A stretch of 64,000 nucleotides of DNA from contig NC_134882.1 of assembly GCF_041734735.1 (NCBI RefSeq), forward strand, positions 22,939,852-23,003,851. The letters run 5' to 3'. Below, in pieces: positions 1-9,715 of the stretch. The position numbers were made by a program, and so were the translations under genes. The notes beneath the pieces were generated by a model. It made no database searches and was not told where the DNA came from. It saw only the letters and a program-made list of their open reading frames with translations. This DNA is from Babylonia areolata (lineage: Eukaryota; Mollusca; Gastropoda; Neogastropoda; Buccinidae). Position 1 is the first letter of the stretch; every line of letters starts with the position of its first letter.

Positions 1-3000
1 ATTTCTTTCAACAATATTACACATTTCAGATGATGATAAACGATGAGGAAGTTCAATTGCATTTAAAGCGTTTTTAGCTCCAAGCTTTGCAAGATGCTCT
101 GCACGTTCATTAGAGAAAAGCACACAGTGTGAGAGAATCCAGCACATTTCAATATTAGTTCCTCTCATTTGAATACAGTGAATCAAAAATCTTATTTCAA
201 AAATGATGTTACAATTAATGTTCGTGCAACCTGATTTGATAGATTGCAGAACTGATTTTGAATCGACACAAAATAAAACATTAATGAAGTTTAGGGGCAG
301 ATCAATTAGATATGTTAATGCCATAAGGATGGCAATTAATTCAGCTGTAAAAACTGAGAAGTCCTTTCCAATATGATATGACTTTTCAATTTTCAAAGCA
401 GGAATTGCATATCCAGAACCAGCAAACTGATTTTCTAGAACAGAACCGTCTGTATATATTTTTAAGTGGTGGGGATATGTATCAGACAAGTGTGATTTGA
501 CTCGAGAAGCTAGTATATTAAGATTTTCATCTTTCTTGATGTCACAATATTGAATGTCAAAAGCTGTTCCCGTTAATTCCCATAATGGAACTGGTGAAGT
601 GCTCATAATTGGAGCAACATGTTGTGGAGCAACATTTGATTGATTAATAGTATCTGACACGTATGTAGAAACAGTTTCTAGATTTATGTTCTGTTTCGCT
701 CGTTTCGAAAAAAGTTTGTCAGACCGTATATTAATTTCAGTTTTGACAGAATTTTTTGTAGCATTTGCTGTAATTACATATTTTGCCGATGCTAACTTTC
801 TTAATTCATTACGAGGTATTATTCCTGCAGCTCTATACGACTGTAATGTGTTCGTATGAAACGGAACACCTAGGGCCAGCTTTGCTATCTAGGCTTTGCA
901 TTTTTTTAAGGAAAGCATTCGGAGCAGAGAAAAATACCTCCTGTCCATACGTTAATCTAGATCTTACCAGTGCAGTAGCGAGATGAGTAAGTGTTTTTGA
1001 ATCTTGACCCCAAGGCTGTTTACTGACGATTTAAGAAAATTTAAGCTTTTCAGTGCTTTTGTTCTCATGTTTTCTAGATGTTTCTTCCAATTTAGCTTTG
1101 GAGTAAAATAAACACCAAGGAATTTGACCTCAGATTTGTAGAAGAGTTCTCTTCCATCAAGATGAAAAGTTGGTAATTTTTTGGGGGGCAGCACCATTAT
1201 TAAAAAGTATCATGTGTGTCTTTTCAGTTGAAAACTGTAATCCATTATCTTTCATATAAATGTTTAATTTATCAAGTTCTGATTGATATAACTTGTTAAT
1301 GTGATTGATATTACGCAGGCCCGTTTTCTCTCGCAAAGTTACGTTCATCCAAACTGCTATATCATCAGCGCATTGGGCGAGATTTATAAATCTAGACAAA
1401 TATTTTGGCAAATCATGTAACATTATGTTGAACAGAAGCGGGGAAATTATAGAACCTTGCGGAATACCCATGTTAATTGATCTTGAAGACGACAATGATT
1501 GCCCAGCTTTAGTGATGATGCTTCTTTCTGTCAAAAGAGATTTTATATACCTGTATACATTGCCACTTAACCCAATGTTCTGTAGCTTAAACAGTAGTCT
1601 GGCATGCCAAATGCGATCATAACCTTTTTGTACATCAAAGAATGTGGCCAAAACACTCTTTCTCTTTGAAAACTGTTGTTTTATGTTTGTTGTTAGTTTT
1701 ACTAGGTGATCTAAAGTAGATCTGCCCTTTCTGAATCTGGCCTGTGCAATCGGAATAATTCTATTTTTATCACAATAATATGTTAGCCTCATCAATATAA
1801 TTTTCTCCAAGATTTTTCCGACGTGCGATGTTAGGGATATGGGTCTATAACTCGACGTGTCTGATCGTGGTTTAGCTGATTTACGTATGGGAGTAATGAT
1901 AGCTTTTTTCCACATACAAGGTGTTTTACCCGTTTCCCAATATTTCGCATAAAGTGTATGAAGAAGCTTGCACCATTCTTTAGGAAGATGACTGATCATG
2001 ATGTACGAAATACCATCATAACCTACGGCTGCTTTTTATTTCCAAATGACGCAATTGCATCTTCAACTTCTTTAGAAGTGAGTGGATCATTTATAAATAT
2101 GTCATTATTAGGAGCTGGTTCCTTATATTGCTCATTTGATTCATTATTAATTCTGATAGCCAGCTATTCGGGTGTTAATTCATCATCATTGCATGTTTTG
2201 ACAAACATATCTGCAAAAGTTTCTGCTTTTTTCTAAAGAGGTTGGGAAACATTTCCCATTAACTGTTTTTAGATATTCTTGAAAAGATATCCCATTTTTC
2301 ATATCCGTAATTTTCTTCCATACCTTCTTTGTATCTTTGTAATCTGAAACTTCTTGAATACAATAATTAGACCAATACTGTCTTTTGACTTGAGCAACAA
2401 CTCTGTTGCAATGATTGTTGGCTTTCCTCATTTCTTCATAGGATTGCTCCACCCTGTCCTTTAGTCTTTGCTTGTCAATCTCCGTGTTCTTATCATTTTT
2501 TAATTCCTTACTATCCTTTAACCATTGTTTAAAGGTCTTCTTTTTAAGTTCAACAGCCTGTGCACACGCTTGATTCCACCAAATATTACCACTATGCTTT
2601 CCTTTTCTGGCGGGTGTTCTTTTTGGAATTTGTAATTCAGCTGCTTTAGTAAATTGTTCATAAAATATATCAACGTCTAAATCCTCAATGTTATCTAAGT
2701 TTTGGCTTGAAAGAAAGGATTGATATTTTCCCCAATCAGCCTGTTCGTAGTAGAACTTTGGAATTGCATCATTGCTTACACCGTTAGATTTAGATTTAAA
2801 AAAAAAATTTTTTTTTATTAAGTTTAAGAATAATTGGTAAATGATCACTGCCTAGTGCATCATCTTCTACAACCCAGGTACTAACTGTTGCTAAGTCTGA
2901 CGTTACAGTGTCAAATCAATTGATGTTGCCTTGTGGTTTGATACATCAGGAATTCATGTTATACTGTCATCATTTAAACGATATAGAGAGGACTCTACTA

Positions 3001-3509
3001 GATTTTCAACGAGACGAGAATTTGTGATCGACTGATAATTTTTTTTTCCCAAATGGGAGCATGGGCGTTAAAGTCTCCACCCATTGTTCATTTTCCTTTA
3101 CTGAATTCAGAAGCCAGTTTGAGTTTGAATCAGAAGGACCATTTTTAAAATAAACAGAAAGGAAATTTATGACTAAATCATTTATCTCAATCTTGGCACC
3201 TGTAGCTGAAACATCAATAATATCTTCGGGGACAGGGGAGGCAATGAACTCATAATGAAGACCACACTGGACATACAGTGCCGTGGTAACCCTTTCAGAA
3301 CGATCTGTGTGATACAAAGGAGGAAAACAGTATCCTTTTAAAGAAGGCAATTTGCCTTTTGTTACATTTAAGGAGTGTAAAAGTAAAACTTGATGGTTAT
3401 TTTGACCAAGATATTCATGTAAATAATCTAGATTAGAAGCAATGGATCTGCAATTCCATTGCATGAAAGAAATTTCACATCTAATATTTTTCTTATTTGT
3501 TTTCGCCAT
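1..3509 (-). pseudogene. LINE A ORF2: endonuclease, reverse transcriptase, RNase H
   Basis: The endonuclease begins MAKTNKK (3509) and shows FMQWNCRSIASN. A linker with many Lys and Trp follows (2848-2186). The RT spans about 1999-960 with FFDVQKGYDRIW (motif A), GIPQGSIISPLLF (B), CADDIAVW (C) and FLGVYFTPKLNW. RNase H occupies about 460-1, outside any ATG-initiated frame: IYTDGSV, AELIAILMAL, CVDSKSVL and SNERAEHLAK. The last site reads Glu where an Asp is normal, which would impair catalysis. Frame breaks are visible near 3020, near 2820 (an A/T homopolymer), between 2186 and 1999 (with one in-frame stop), near 1180 and near 970. The protein continues beyond the left edge. Confidence 0.85.
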
Positions 3510-3575
3510 AAATCACATTTTCATTTGAATACGAAAGGTTATTAGCTTTTGCTTACAAACAAAACAGTTAATATG

Positions 3576-4721
3576 TTAGGATATGGTTGCCACGCTGACT
3601 ACCAGCTGCCTGCACCGATGATGTTGATGGAAGGTCGTCGCGTCTACCTCCAGCCGACTGCTCCGACGATGTTGATGAATTGTTGCCATGCCTACCACCA
3701 GCAAACGATGTTGACTGATGGTCGACATGTTGACTGCCAGACGACCGAAACGACGATTTAGACGGGTGGTCTTCCGAGAAACTGACCCTATTTTCTCATC
3801 AGTTTGTGTTGAAACGCAAGAATACTTTACAGTTTCAGTCTGCGTTGTCTTGTGAAGACTTGGTGTAAACCGAGTGGCTTCAGCATATGTTTTCTTCGTG
3901 CCACAGTGACAAGGTTTCCGAGACACTTCATTTTGGGCCAGTCCAAGAGCCTCTTGAAAAGAAATATAAGTTTTAGATTTTATTTTGTTAGCTTTTCGTG
4001 CCAGAACGTTTGCAGGACATCCGTAGAATGCTGCAGAGTGGTCACCTTTACAGTTATGACAAAAATACTTTTCGGTACAGTGTTCCAGAGTATGAGACTG
4101 TTGACCACATCTGCTGCACCGTGTTAACTTGGAGTGACATGTTTTGGTATGATGGAGTTCTTGACATTTCGTGCATCTTCTTACAGGTCCACAATATGGG
4201 ACAATGTTATGAAGAATATTGTCAATTGTATTTTTTTATGGAAGACTTTGCAGTCTGAAAGTAATTAGAGTTGCTATTTTTCCATTCTTCAATGTTATCT
4301 TTCGACAGGCATTCACAATAGGTAGAGCCACAAGAAAGTCAATGTCAAGTTCATGGAAAACGATTCCAACTGTTTTCACCTGAGGCTTTATAGTAATAAC
4401 TGGAATGCCAGCAACTGTCTGTGTCTGCAGAAGTTTTTTGTATTGTCTTTCATTTTTACATTTGACAAAAAAAACTACCACTCTTTAATTTTTAAATGGA
4501 TATAACTTCTCCAACAGCTGAAGCAATCGCATTCGTATGATTGTGCGGATATAAATGTTTTTGTTTTAAATTTAAAGAATTGTTTTCGGAGTCCTTTATG
4601 AGAACATGAAACAGATTTTCTGTATTGACAAAATCGGCCACAAATGATGACTGACGATATTCTAAATGAACTTTGTTTGGTGGGTGTTGTCACTGTCTTT
4701 TCGGATACGAAATTCCATCAT
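3576..4721 (-). pseudogene. LINE A ORF1, gag-like protein with RRM-like region and CCHC zinc knuckles
   Basis: ORF1 proteins of I-type LINEs bind the element RNA and chaperone reverse transcription. The proposed start is the ATGATG at 4721-4716, opening MMEFRIRKDSDN. A central stretch near 4480-4240 (FFVKCKNERQYKKLLQ, then VVFHELD-like residues) looks like the RNA-recognition half. Between about 4215 and 4010 the minus strand encodes CTKCQELHHTKTC, CSRCGQQSHTLEHC and CHNCKGDHSAAFYGCP, three consecutive CCHC-type knuckles. The tail (3926-3576) is basic and includes an imperfect H-Q-H-rich repeat. The frame changes at least twice, near 4660 and near 4490, so the gene is broken. It ends about 65 bp before ORF2. 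Confidence 0.75.
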
Positions 4722-5592
4722 AAGAATGACGAGACAAAAAAAAACAACCCAAAAACACGTCATCTCGAGATCATGAAACATACTGTTTTACGTCATCACT
4801 GGATCTTTGTTTAAAAGAAAAATAAATAAAAATAAAAAATTAAAAAAAGAGAAAAAACACCCCCAAAACATGTATCTTTAAAAAAAAAATAAAAAAGATA
4901 AAGGTACCTCTGAAAATCGATGAAAAATTCCCCAGAGCACAAAACAGAGTAGGAACCCCGGTTGAAGTGTCCTGTAAATTCCAAGGGATGGTCGCCGGTA
5001 CAATGGTTTACCCTAGAGACACAGCACGACGCATTAGATGTATATTTACAGTAAGCTCCCACCAAGGTCACCGCGCTAACTGAAGACATTGATCCTGAAA
5101 TCCAGAGGTAAGTTAACACACCGAAGACACTAAATACAACTAAATAAAAAATTTAAAAAAAAACCCAGACTATTCATGAGTGAATTGTGTATTGGACCAC
5201 ACATATTGCACCGTTAATATTTCAAAAACAAAGTTTTCCACCTGTACCATCTTTTCTAATCTAAGAAATAAAAAAAGAACAAGAACGATAATGAATTCCT
5301 TGTTCTGTACAAACTGAAGCATCAGACACTCAAATATTTGGCGAAAATCAAATAAAATATATGAAAAAGAAAGAAACAAGACAAAATATTGTCCATTCAC
5401 ACAAAAATACACATACATTGGCAAAGAAGAAAAACAAACTTAAACAAACAAAAAAACAGACACCTGTTTCCCTCTGACCATCCTTGGCGATCAGGGAACA
5501 CAACATCGCACAACTTTTCATGTTTGATTTCATAAAGCCGTATTTCACGAAACTCCCTCCCTCCCATTCTCGTGGAAAGTATTTTTTACAAG

Positions 5593-5593
<1 letters not shown>
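4722..5593. other. Non-coding AT-rich stretch, possible LINE A 5' UTR
   Basis: I see no convincing gene. The sequence is rich in A/T homopolymers (about 4735-4905). A short GC-balanced patch (4915-5110) precedes CCAGAGGTAAGT at about 5101-5112, which resembles a splice donor on the plus strand but has no supporting open frame. Part of this stretch may be the LINE A 5' UTR. Confidence 0.3.
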
Positions 5594-5683
<90 letters not shown>

Positions 5684-5692
5684 TGTGTGTGT
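5594..5692. repeat. Compound (TG)n-(CG)n-(TG)n microsatellite
   Basis: Alternating purine-pyrimidine dinucleotides run for 99 bp, with a central (GC)n core flanked by (TG)n. The apparent Val/Cys/Arg/Ala-repeat frames on both strands are artefacts of the repeat. Such tracts are known to favour Z-DNA. Confidence 0.97.
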
Positions 5693-6233
5693 AACTCTAC
5701 GCGCGTGTGTGTACAAAACTTGTAAAAATCGTGCGAGCGATTTTGTCTTCTCTTTTTCTCTCTCTTTCCAGATTTTTAAACAAATTAGCAAAACTCAAAA
5801 CAACTAAGACAATAGTCACATAACATTCGTGCCAGTATGTTCTGATTTTTTTTAACTCACTGAGACTGAATATTTGTAGTGCTGTTGATTCCTGATGTGG
5901 TTGCTAACCAGGGCAGGCCACTCTCTTACACACTCAAAACAAGCACAGTGTTAGCACGTGCACGCTCGCGCACTGGAACGAATGTTTGTTTCGCTAATGT
6001 GCGAGATCGCATGCTGGCGAAAACACAAACACACACGAAAGAAAATACGAGGAAGACGACAAATCACTATCACTGTGGCACGATGAACGGTGACTAAAGA
6101 CTACTGTTTTGGAAATGCGTGAGTTTGTTCTCAAGCCCATTTGCACATGGTATTGCTCTCTCTGCAACACGTTGTCTGTTTGTCTGTCACTGTCTTTGTC
6201 TGTCTGCTCTGTCTCTGTCTATTTCTTTGTCTT

Positions 6234-6248
<15 letters not shown>
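5693..6248. other. Unassigned spacer
   Basis: I recognise no gene or repeat family here. The right end (about 6170-6248) grades into a pyrimidine-rich (CT)n/(CTGT)n tract that leads into the next (TG)n array. Confidence 0.4.

Positions 6249-6290
<42 letters not shown>
6249..6290. repeat. (TG)n microsatellite
   Basis: Twenty-one TG dinucleotides directly abut the 5'-truncated end of LINE B at 6291. Confidence 0.95.
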
Positions 6291-6294
<4 letters not shown>

Positions 6295-6534
6295 AATTGT
6301 TTGCAATTCTGATGGCTTTCACCTTTTTTAGTGATATGCCTCTTGTGCCTGCAAAAATCCTTATACTATCTGATTCAAAATCAGCATTGATGGCTTTAAA
6401 TAATCAATCTTCATCTGAACGAGCAGATATTATGTACGAAATTTTGTATTTAATCCACCAGTTAATTATGCGAGGCTCCGACATTTCACTCTTGTGGGTT
6501 CCTGGACATTCTAATCTTCGTGGCAACGAAATGG
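6291..6534 (+). pseudogene. LINE B RNase H domain, left part, interrupted by the Polinton
   Basis: The frame starts at the RNase H glutamate motif AELFAILMAF, continues through LILSDSKSALMAL (catalytic Asp), and reaches LLWVPGHSNLRGNEM just before the Polinton end. It is related to LINE A RNase H but clearly a different family member. Everything upstream in the element is missing, and the copy is 5'-truncated directly at a (TG)n tract. The same reading frame resumes at 21176 with ADFCAKEAA. The insertion therefore split an element whose frame was still open at that point. Confidence 0.85.
6530..6534 (+). repeat. Target site duplication AATGG, left copy
   Basis: AATGG lies immediately outside the left Polinton terminus and is repeated immediately outside the right terminus (21171-21175). 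Removing the element plus one copy restores GAAATGGCCGAT, which reads in frame through LINE B. Polintons usually duplicate 6 bp; here only 5 bp match. Confidence 0.8.
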
Positions 6535-6790
6535 AGTAGTATAAGGGATGGGGGTTCTATATACAACTGATTTTAGCTCAAAACCGTCCAACAACGCCCT
6601 CAAGCATAAAAAAAAAAACCCCGTGCAATCGGTTTTTTCGGCTTAAATATGTGTATGGAGAGCCAAATCACAAGATAAAAAAAAAAAATGATGGTTGGAT
6701 ATGTGTATGGAGAGCGAAACGGTCATGGGGGTTTTACATACAACCGACCCCAGCCCAAAACCGCGCAATACCGCCCTCAAGCATAAAAAC
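6535..6790 (+). repeat. Polinton left terminal inverted repeat
   Basis: It starts AGTAGTATAAGGGATGGGGG and matches the reverse complement of the right end for about 250 bp, differing mainly in poly-A run lengths. Inside it are two diverged copies of a module (C/T-TATATACAAC, then CAAAACCG, then CGCCCTCAAGCATAAA). A motif TATGTGTATGGAGAGC recurs three times (about 6649, 6701 and 6810). Confidence 0.92.
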
Positions 6791-6859
6791 GAAAAACCGG
6801 CTTAAATATGTGTATGGAGAGCCAAATGGTTCTTAAAGAGAGGAGGTTGGGTCAACCGT

Positions 6860-7405
6860 TCACATATGAACGTTTGACCTAGTTTGCTTTTTGGATGGTT
6901 TACCATCTTGAATATCAAATAGATTTTTCTTTCCGTTAAACAACTGAGTTTTGTGTTTCGATTTTATGTCTGTTTTCATTGCATTGAATTTTTCAACTTC
7001 AGCCAGAATGAGACTAAATTCTTCATCGCTTATTTTATCATCTTCTAATGCTTTTGAAATAAGATCATTTATAGTGTTCAGTTTTGACTCGGCCAACACG
7101 CGAATCTCGTTGTGCTTCATAGCTTGTGACATTAATTTTTTATGAATAAATTTACAAGTTAAACCAACCACACCAAGGAGACCAGCTCCCACTTCTATTC
7201 CAATAGCTACGGGAGCAGCGGCGACACTCAACAGTAATCCAACACCCGATGCCCCAAGGGCGAGACTAAGAGTCGTCAGCGTTGTATCCGCGGCTGTAGC
7301 GATATTTACACCGCGTTTATATTTTTTATAAAATAAAGTTCTTTCATCACGCTCTTTTTCGAGGTTGTTTTTTATATTCGATATCTCTCGTAGGCGAAAC
7401 TCCAT
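6860..7405 (-). CDS. Polinton-encoded predicted membrane protein, 181 aa
   Basis: I recognise this as a type of small protein often found in invertebrate Polintons; its function is not established. The N-terminus (MEFRLREISNIKNNLEKERD) is charged and helical. Residues about 35-90 form a long Gly/Ala/Leu-rich hydrophobic stretch (LALGASGVGLLLSVAAAP...) that could be one or two membrane helices. The C-terminal half is charged and probably coiled, and the tail is basic. It is the leftmost gene, reads toward the left inverted repeat and follows the 7427-8230 gene by 21 bp in the same orientation. A role in the particle or at a membrane is possible but unproven. Confidence 0.6.
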   Translation of the reverse strand: MEFRLREISNIKNNLEKERDERTLFYKKYKRGVNIATAADTTLTTLSLALGASGVGLLLSVAAAPVAIGIEVGAGLLGVVGLTCKFIHKKLMSQAMKHNEIRVLAESKLNTINDLISKALEDDKISDEEFSLILAEVEKFNAMKTDIKSKHKTQLFNGKKNLFDIQDGKPSKKQTRSNVHM

Positions 7406-7426
7406 TATTCTATAATAATCATTTTT

Positions 7427-8230
7427 TTAAATGATGGAAACAGGATGAGGAGAGTAGCGCAGTCTTTTAAGCTGACGAGGTCCGATGTGAATAAAGTCGA
7501 GAGATATTTTATCTAACGATGGACGTTTGATGACACCTTCGAGCGAGAATTCTATAGAGGGATCGGGTTGATCAGATGGGTCAACCACTGGAATTTTGAT
7601 GGTAATTCTCAAGAGTTTATTTTTAAGATTTCCAGGCCATTTTATCTGCAACCCTTTTAAAACTTCTACAAAATCATCTGGCACCCCACTAAGGAGTATA
7701 TCTAAAACGATAGTTGACCCCTGAATAGGCGGCTTAAAATCAAACTCTTTAATTAACCGCAGTGTACCAGTCTTTTTACCTTTCATACCAATAACATATC
7801 CAAAGTCGTCGCTGTTAACAACGATTAGATCTTTACGCGTATGATAGGAAGCCAACAGTTTACCACTATTTTGTATTTTTTGTAGAGCGTGATTTCTTCC
7901 AATACTAACATAGGGTTGTTTTATTTCAAAATCTAAATCCCAGTTATCCACCGGATAAGGTACCCAAATATCATCGTCGGAAAGAACAAGATGATGTGGT
8001 TTGTTCACAACAACACCGTCAACGTTCACGTCTGCAAGTTCGCTGAATTTGTTGACACCACCATTACTCGTTATTTCTTTTCTTTTGTACGTTCCTTCAG
8101 AAAGTTGGAAGGCGTACAACTGATTTTCTATTCCCGACGCATCAAATCCGTCTGTATCTCCGAGATCAACCAAACCGAGCGTAGTGCAGGGTTTGATATT
8201 ATGTGTTCCTGGCCCTCCGGGATCAACCAT
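7427..8230 (-). CDS. Polinton-encoded protein of unknown function, 267 aa, paralogue 1
   Basis: The product is soluble-looking and beta-rich, with no signal peptide or membrane helix. It shares long stretches with its right-hand neighbour (8252-8990): ENQLYAFQLSEGTYKRKE near residue 35, PDDFVEVLKGLQIKWPGNL near 205 and IEFSLEG near 228. The pair thus arose by tandem duplication. Gene spacing is only about 20 bp on each side, which suggests co-expression with the left block of minus-strand genes. The alternation of beta-strand-like segments would suit a jelly-roll or fibre-type structural protein, but that is an inference. The start at 8230 follows an AT-rich tract (ACTATAAATATTAGAA). Confidence 0.6.
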   Translation of the reverse strand: MVDPGGPGTHNIKPCTTLGLVDLGDTDGFDASGIENQLYAFQLSEGTYKRKEITSNGGVNKFSELADVNVDGVVVNKPHHLVLSDDDIWVPYPVDNWDLDFEIKQPYVSIGRNHALQKIQNSGKLLASYHTRKDLIVVNSDDFGYVIGMKGKKTGTLRLIKEFDFKPPIQGSTIVLDILLSGVPDDFVEVLKGLQIKWPGNLKNKLLRITIKIPVVDPSDQPDPSIEFSLEGVIKRPSLDKISLDFIHIGPRQLKRLRYSPHPVSII

Positions 8231-8251
8231 TTCTAATATTTATAGTATATT

Positions 8252-8990
8252 CTAAATATTCAAATTGATGCAACGTAGTCTTCTAAAGGAAATATTTTGA
8301 GGAAGACGGAGGTTGATCCACACACTCAGTTCTTTATGTATTGTAACAATACCTTCAAGCGAGAATTCTATATGACTACCCTGTTGTATAATATCATAGG
8401 GTATAGCATCATCTTGTTTTTCAATGGTGATTCTCAGGGGTTGATTTGCAAGATTTTTGGGCCATTTAATGTAAAACCCTTGAAAAACTTCTACAAAATC
8501 ATCAGGCTCTTCACCGAGAATTACATCAAAAATAATACGGAAACGACGGAAGCCCCACAAACTAGTTAGATCATAAAAATTTATTTGAAATCCAGATTTA
8601 TCCTTCGAGCGTTTCTTAATCACATAACACCTCTTCTGGTATTTTACTAAATCTGCATTAAACGCTTTTAAATCAGCGAACATCCAGCCACTGTTTTTTA
8701 TTATATAATTATTTCCTTCCTCTTGGGTAATGTAAGGTGATTCAATTTTTAAATCTATTATCCACTTGTCGAGGGGTTTTAGCTGCCATGTACCGTTTAA
8801 ACGAACAAGTTGATAGGGCTCATCATTGACAACATCATCCTCACTCACGATATCACCAATTTTTACTTCTTTTCTTTTGTATGTTCCTTCAGAAAGCTGG
8901 AATGCGTACAATTGATTTTCTTTTCCCGGCGCATCAAATCCCTCTATCTCCGAGATCAACTAAACTGAGCGTAGTGCAGGGTTCAACCAT
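8252..8990 (-). CDS. Polinton-encoded protein of unknown function, paralogue 2
   Basis: This is homologous to the 7427-8230 product over most of its length: ENQLYAFQLSEGTYKRKE near the N-terminus, DDFVEVFQGFYIKWPKNL in the C-terminal third, then IEFSLEG. The middle has diverged strongly, so the duplication is old relative to the insertion. Similarity to the paralogue reaches the ATG at 8990. The gene may be interrupted in this copy. It sits between its paralogue and the penton-like gene, all on the minus strand with gaps of tens of bases or less, like a late structural gene cluster. Confidence 0.55.
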
Positions 8991-9630
8991 ATCTTATATG
9001 TAATGTAATATTTAAATAATCAATAGAAACGGGATTATGATTTTCATCTACTATAGAAAGTGTTAAACGTGGTAAATCTCCGTGAGAAAGTCTTTTGTAT
9101 TGGGGTGATGTCAACGTGGTTGTTCGACCACCCCCGCATCTTTCATTTTCTACTGGGATTGATTGTAACAACGTAGAAGGCAATCCGTTATAGAAATTAT
9201 CGGTGGTACTAATTTGAGAGAGGTGAATGTAAAGTGCTTTATGTATCGCGAGCCGCGGATGCCTGTTTCCTATCACCATTATTCCCGGCGCGATGAGTTT
9301 TTGGGGGAACCCCAGAGTATGTGCAAGACGCTCAGAAAGTTCAATCGATTTGGTGCTCTTTATTCTCAGATAGCCACTCGGAGTGTGCAAGTCTAACTCT
9401 GCACCGTGGGGGGTGAACACTTCTTTATTCAATTCACACACATTATAATAACCATCTGGGATTATTATCTTACGATCGGTAGTAAAGAAATTGTTTCCGA
9501 GCTCATCACTGATATTTTTCCAGTTGGGATAATAAGTTATTTCACGCAGCGCGATTTCTAGTCTTCCACTTTGATTAGGTATGCACCGCGGTAATTCGTC
9601 TTTTTGAATATCGGTTGTTATTATATACAT
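8983..9630 (-). CDS. Polinton penton/fibre-like structural protein candidate, 215 aa
   Basis: The pattern is one I associate with capsid-linked proteins of invertebrate Polinton-like elements. The N-terminal region has a beta-strand motif ending ALREITYYPNWKNI, then IPDGYYNVCELNKEV, a short Leu-rich helix (LSERLAHTLGFPQK), and a second domain with ALYIHLSQI. It finishes DLPRLTLSIVDENHNP...LNITLHIR. This alternation of strands fits a jelly-roll minor capsid (penton-type) or fibre protein; the assignment rests on pattern recognition. The ATG at 9630 is only a few bases from the first ATG of the divergent gene at 9635. Either the two share a very tight divergent start or, more likely, the plus-strand gene starts at 9716. 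Confidence 0.5.
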   Translation of the reverse strand: MYIITTDIQKDELPRCIPNQSGRLEIALREITYYPNWKNISDELGNNFFTTDRKIIIPDGYYNVCELNKEVFTPHGAELDLHTPSGYLRIKSTKSIELSERLAHTLGFPQKLIAPGIMVIGNRHPRLAIHKALYIHLSQISTTDNFYNGLPSTLLQSIPVENERCGGGRTTTLTSPQYKRLSHGDLPRLTLSIVDENHNPVSIDYLNITLHIRYG

Positions 9631-9685
9631 AGCTATGAATAAGAAAATTTACAGCTTCAATAAGGACACGTCCTATACAACCGGG

Positions 9686-9691
9686 TATAAA
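9686..9691 (+). promoter_or_regulatory. TATAAA box candidate upstream of the 9716 start
   Basis: GGGTATAAAGAAAA lies 25-30 bp before the ATG at 9716, the spacing of a TATA box to a transcript start. This favours 9716 over 9635 as the start of the large unknown gene. Confidence 0.35.
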
Positions 9692-9715
9692 GAAAAAAGA
9701 ATAAGTTGTACACAA

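Larger units (their letters stand above)
1..4721 (-). mobile_element. LINE A, RNase H-bearing non-LTR retrotransposon (I/Nimb-like), 3' end outside window
   Basis: This is a two-ORF LINE read right to left. ORF1 (RNA-binding with zinc knuckles) is followed by ORF2 with an APE-type endonuclease, reverse transcriptase and RNase H. That domain order, with RNase H after RT and three CCHC knuckles in ORF1, is typical of the I superfamily; Nimb-like is my best guess. Both ORFs carry several frameshifts and at least one stop, so the copy is dead and fairly old. The 5' end is probably just right of 4721. The 3' UTR lies left of the window. Confidence 0.85.

Noticed and set aside
4811-5119. A 102-codon minus-strand frame upstream of LINE A
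   Set aside because: Phe/Tyr/Leu-rich ends come from A/T homopolymers; it is more likely LINE leader or spacer.
5348-6322. Cys/Val, Thr/His and Arg/Ala-repeat frames
   Set aside because: Translations of (TG)n, (CG)n and (CT)n microsatellites.
9635-9715. N-terminal extension from the ATG at 9635
   Set aside because: It leaves only 4 bp to the divergent ATG at 9630, whereas a TATAAA box 25 bp before 9716 gives a better start; kept as an alternative only.
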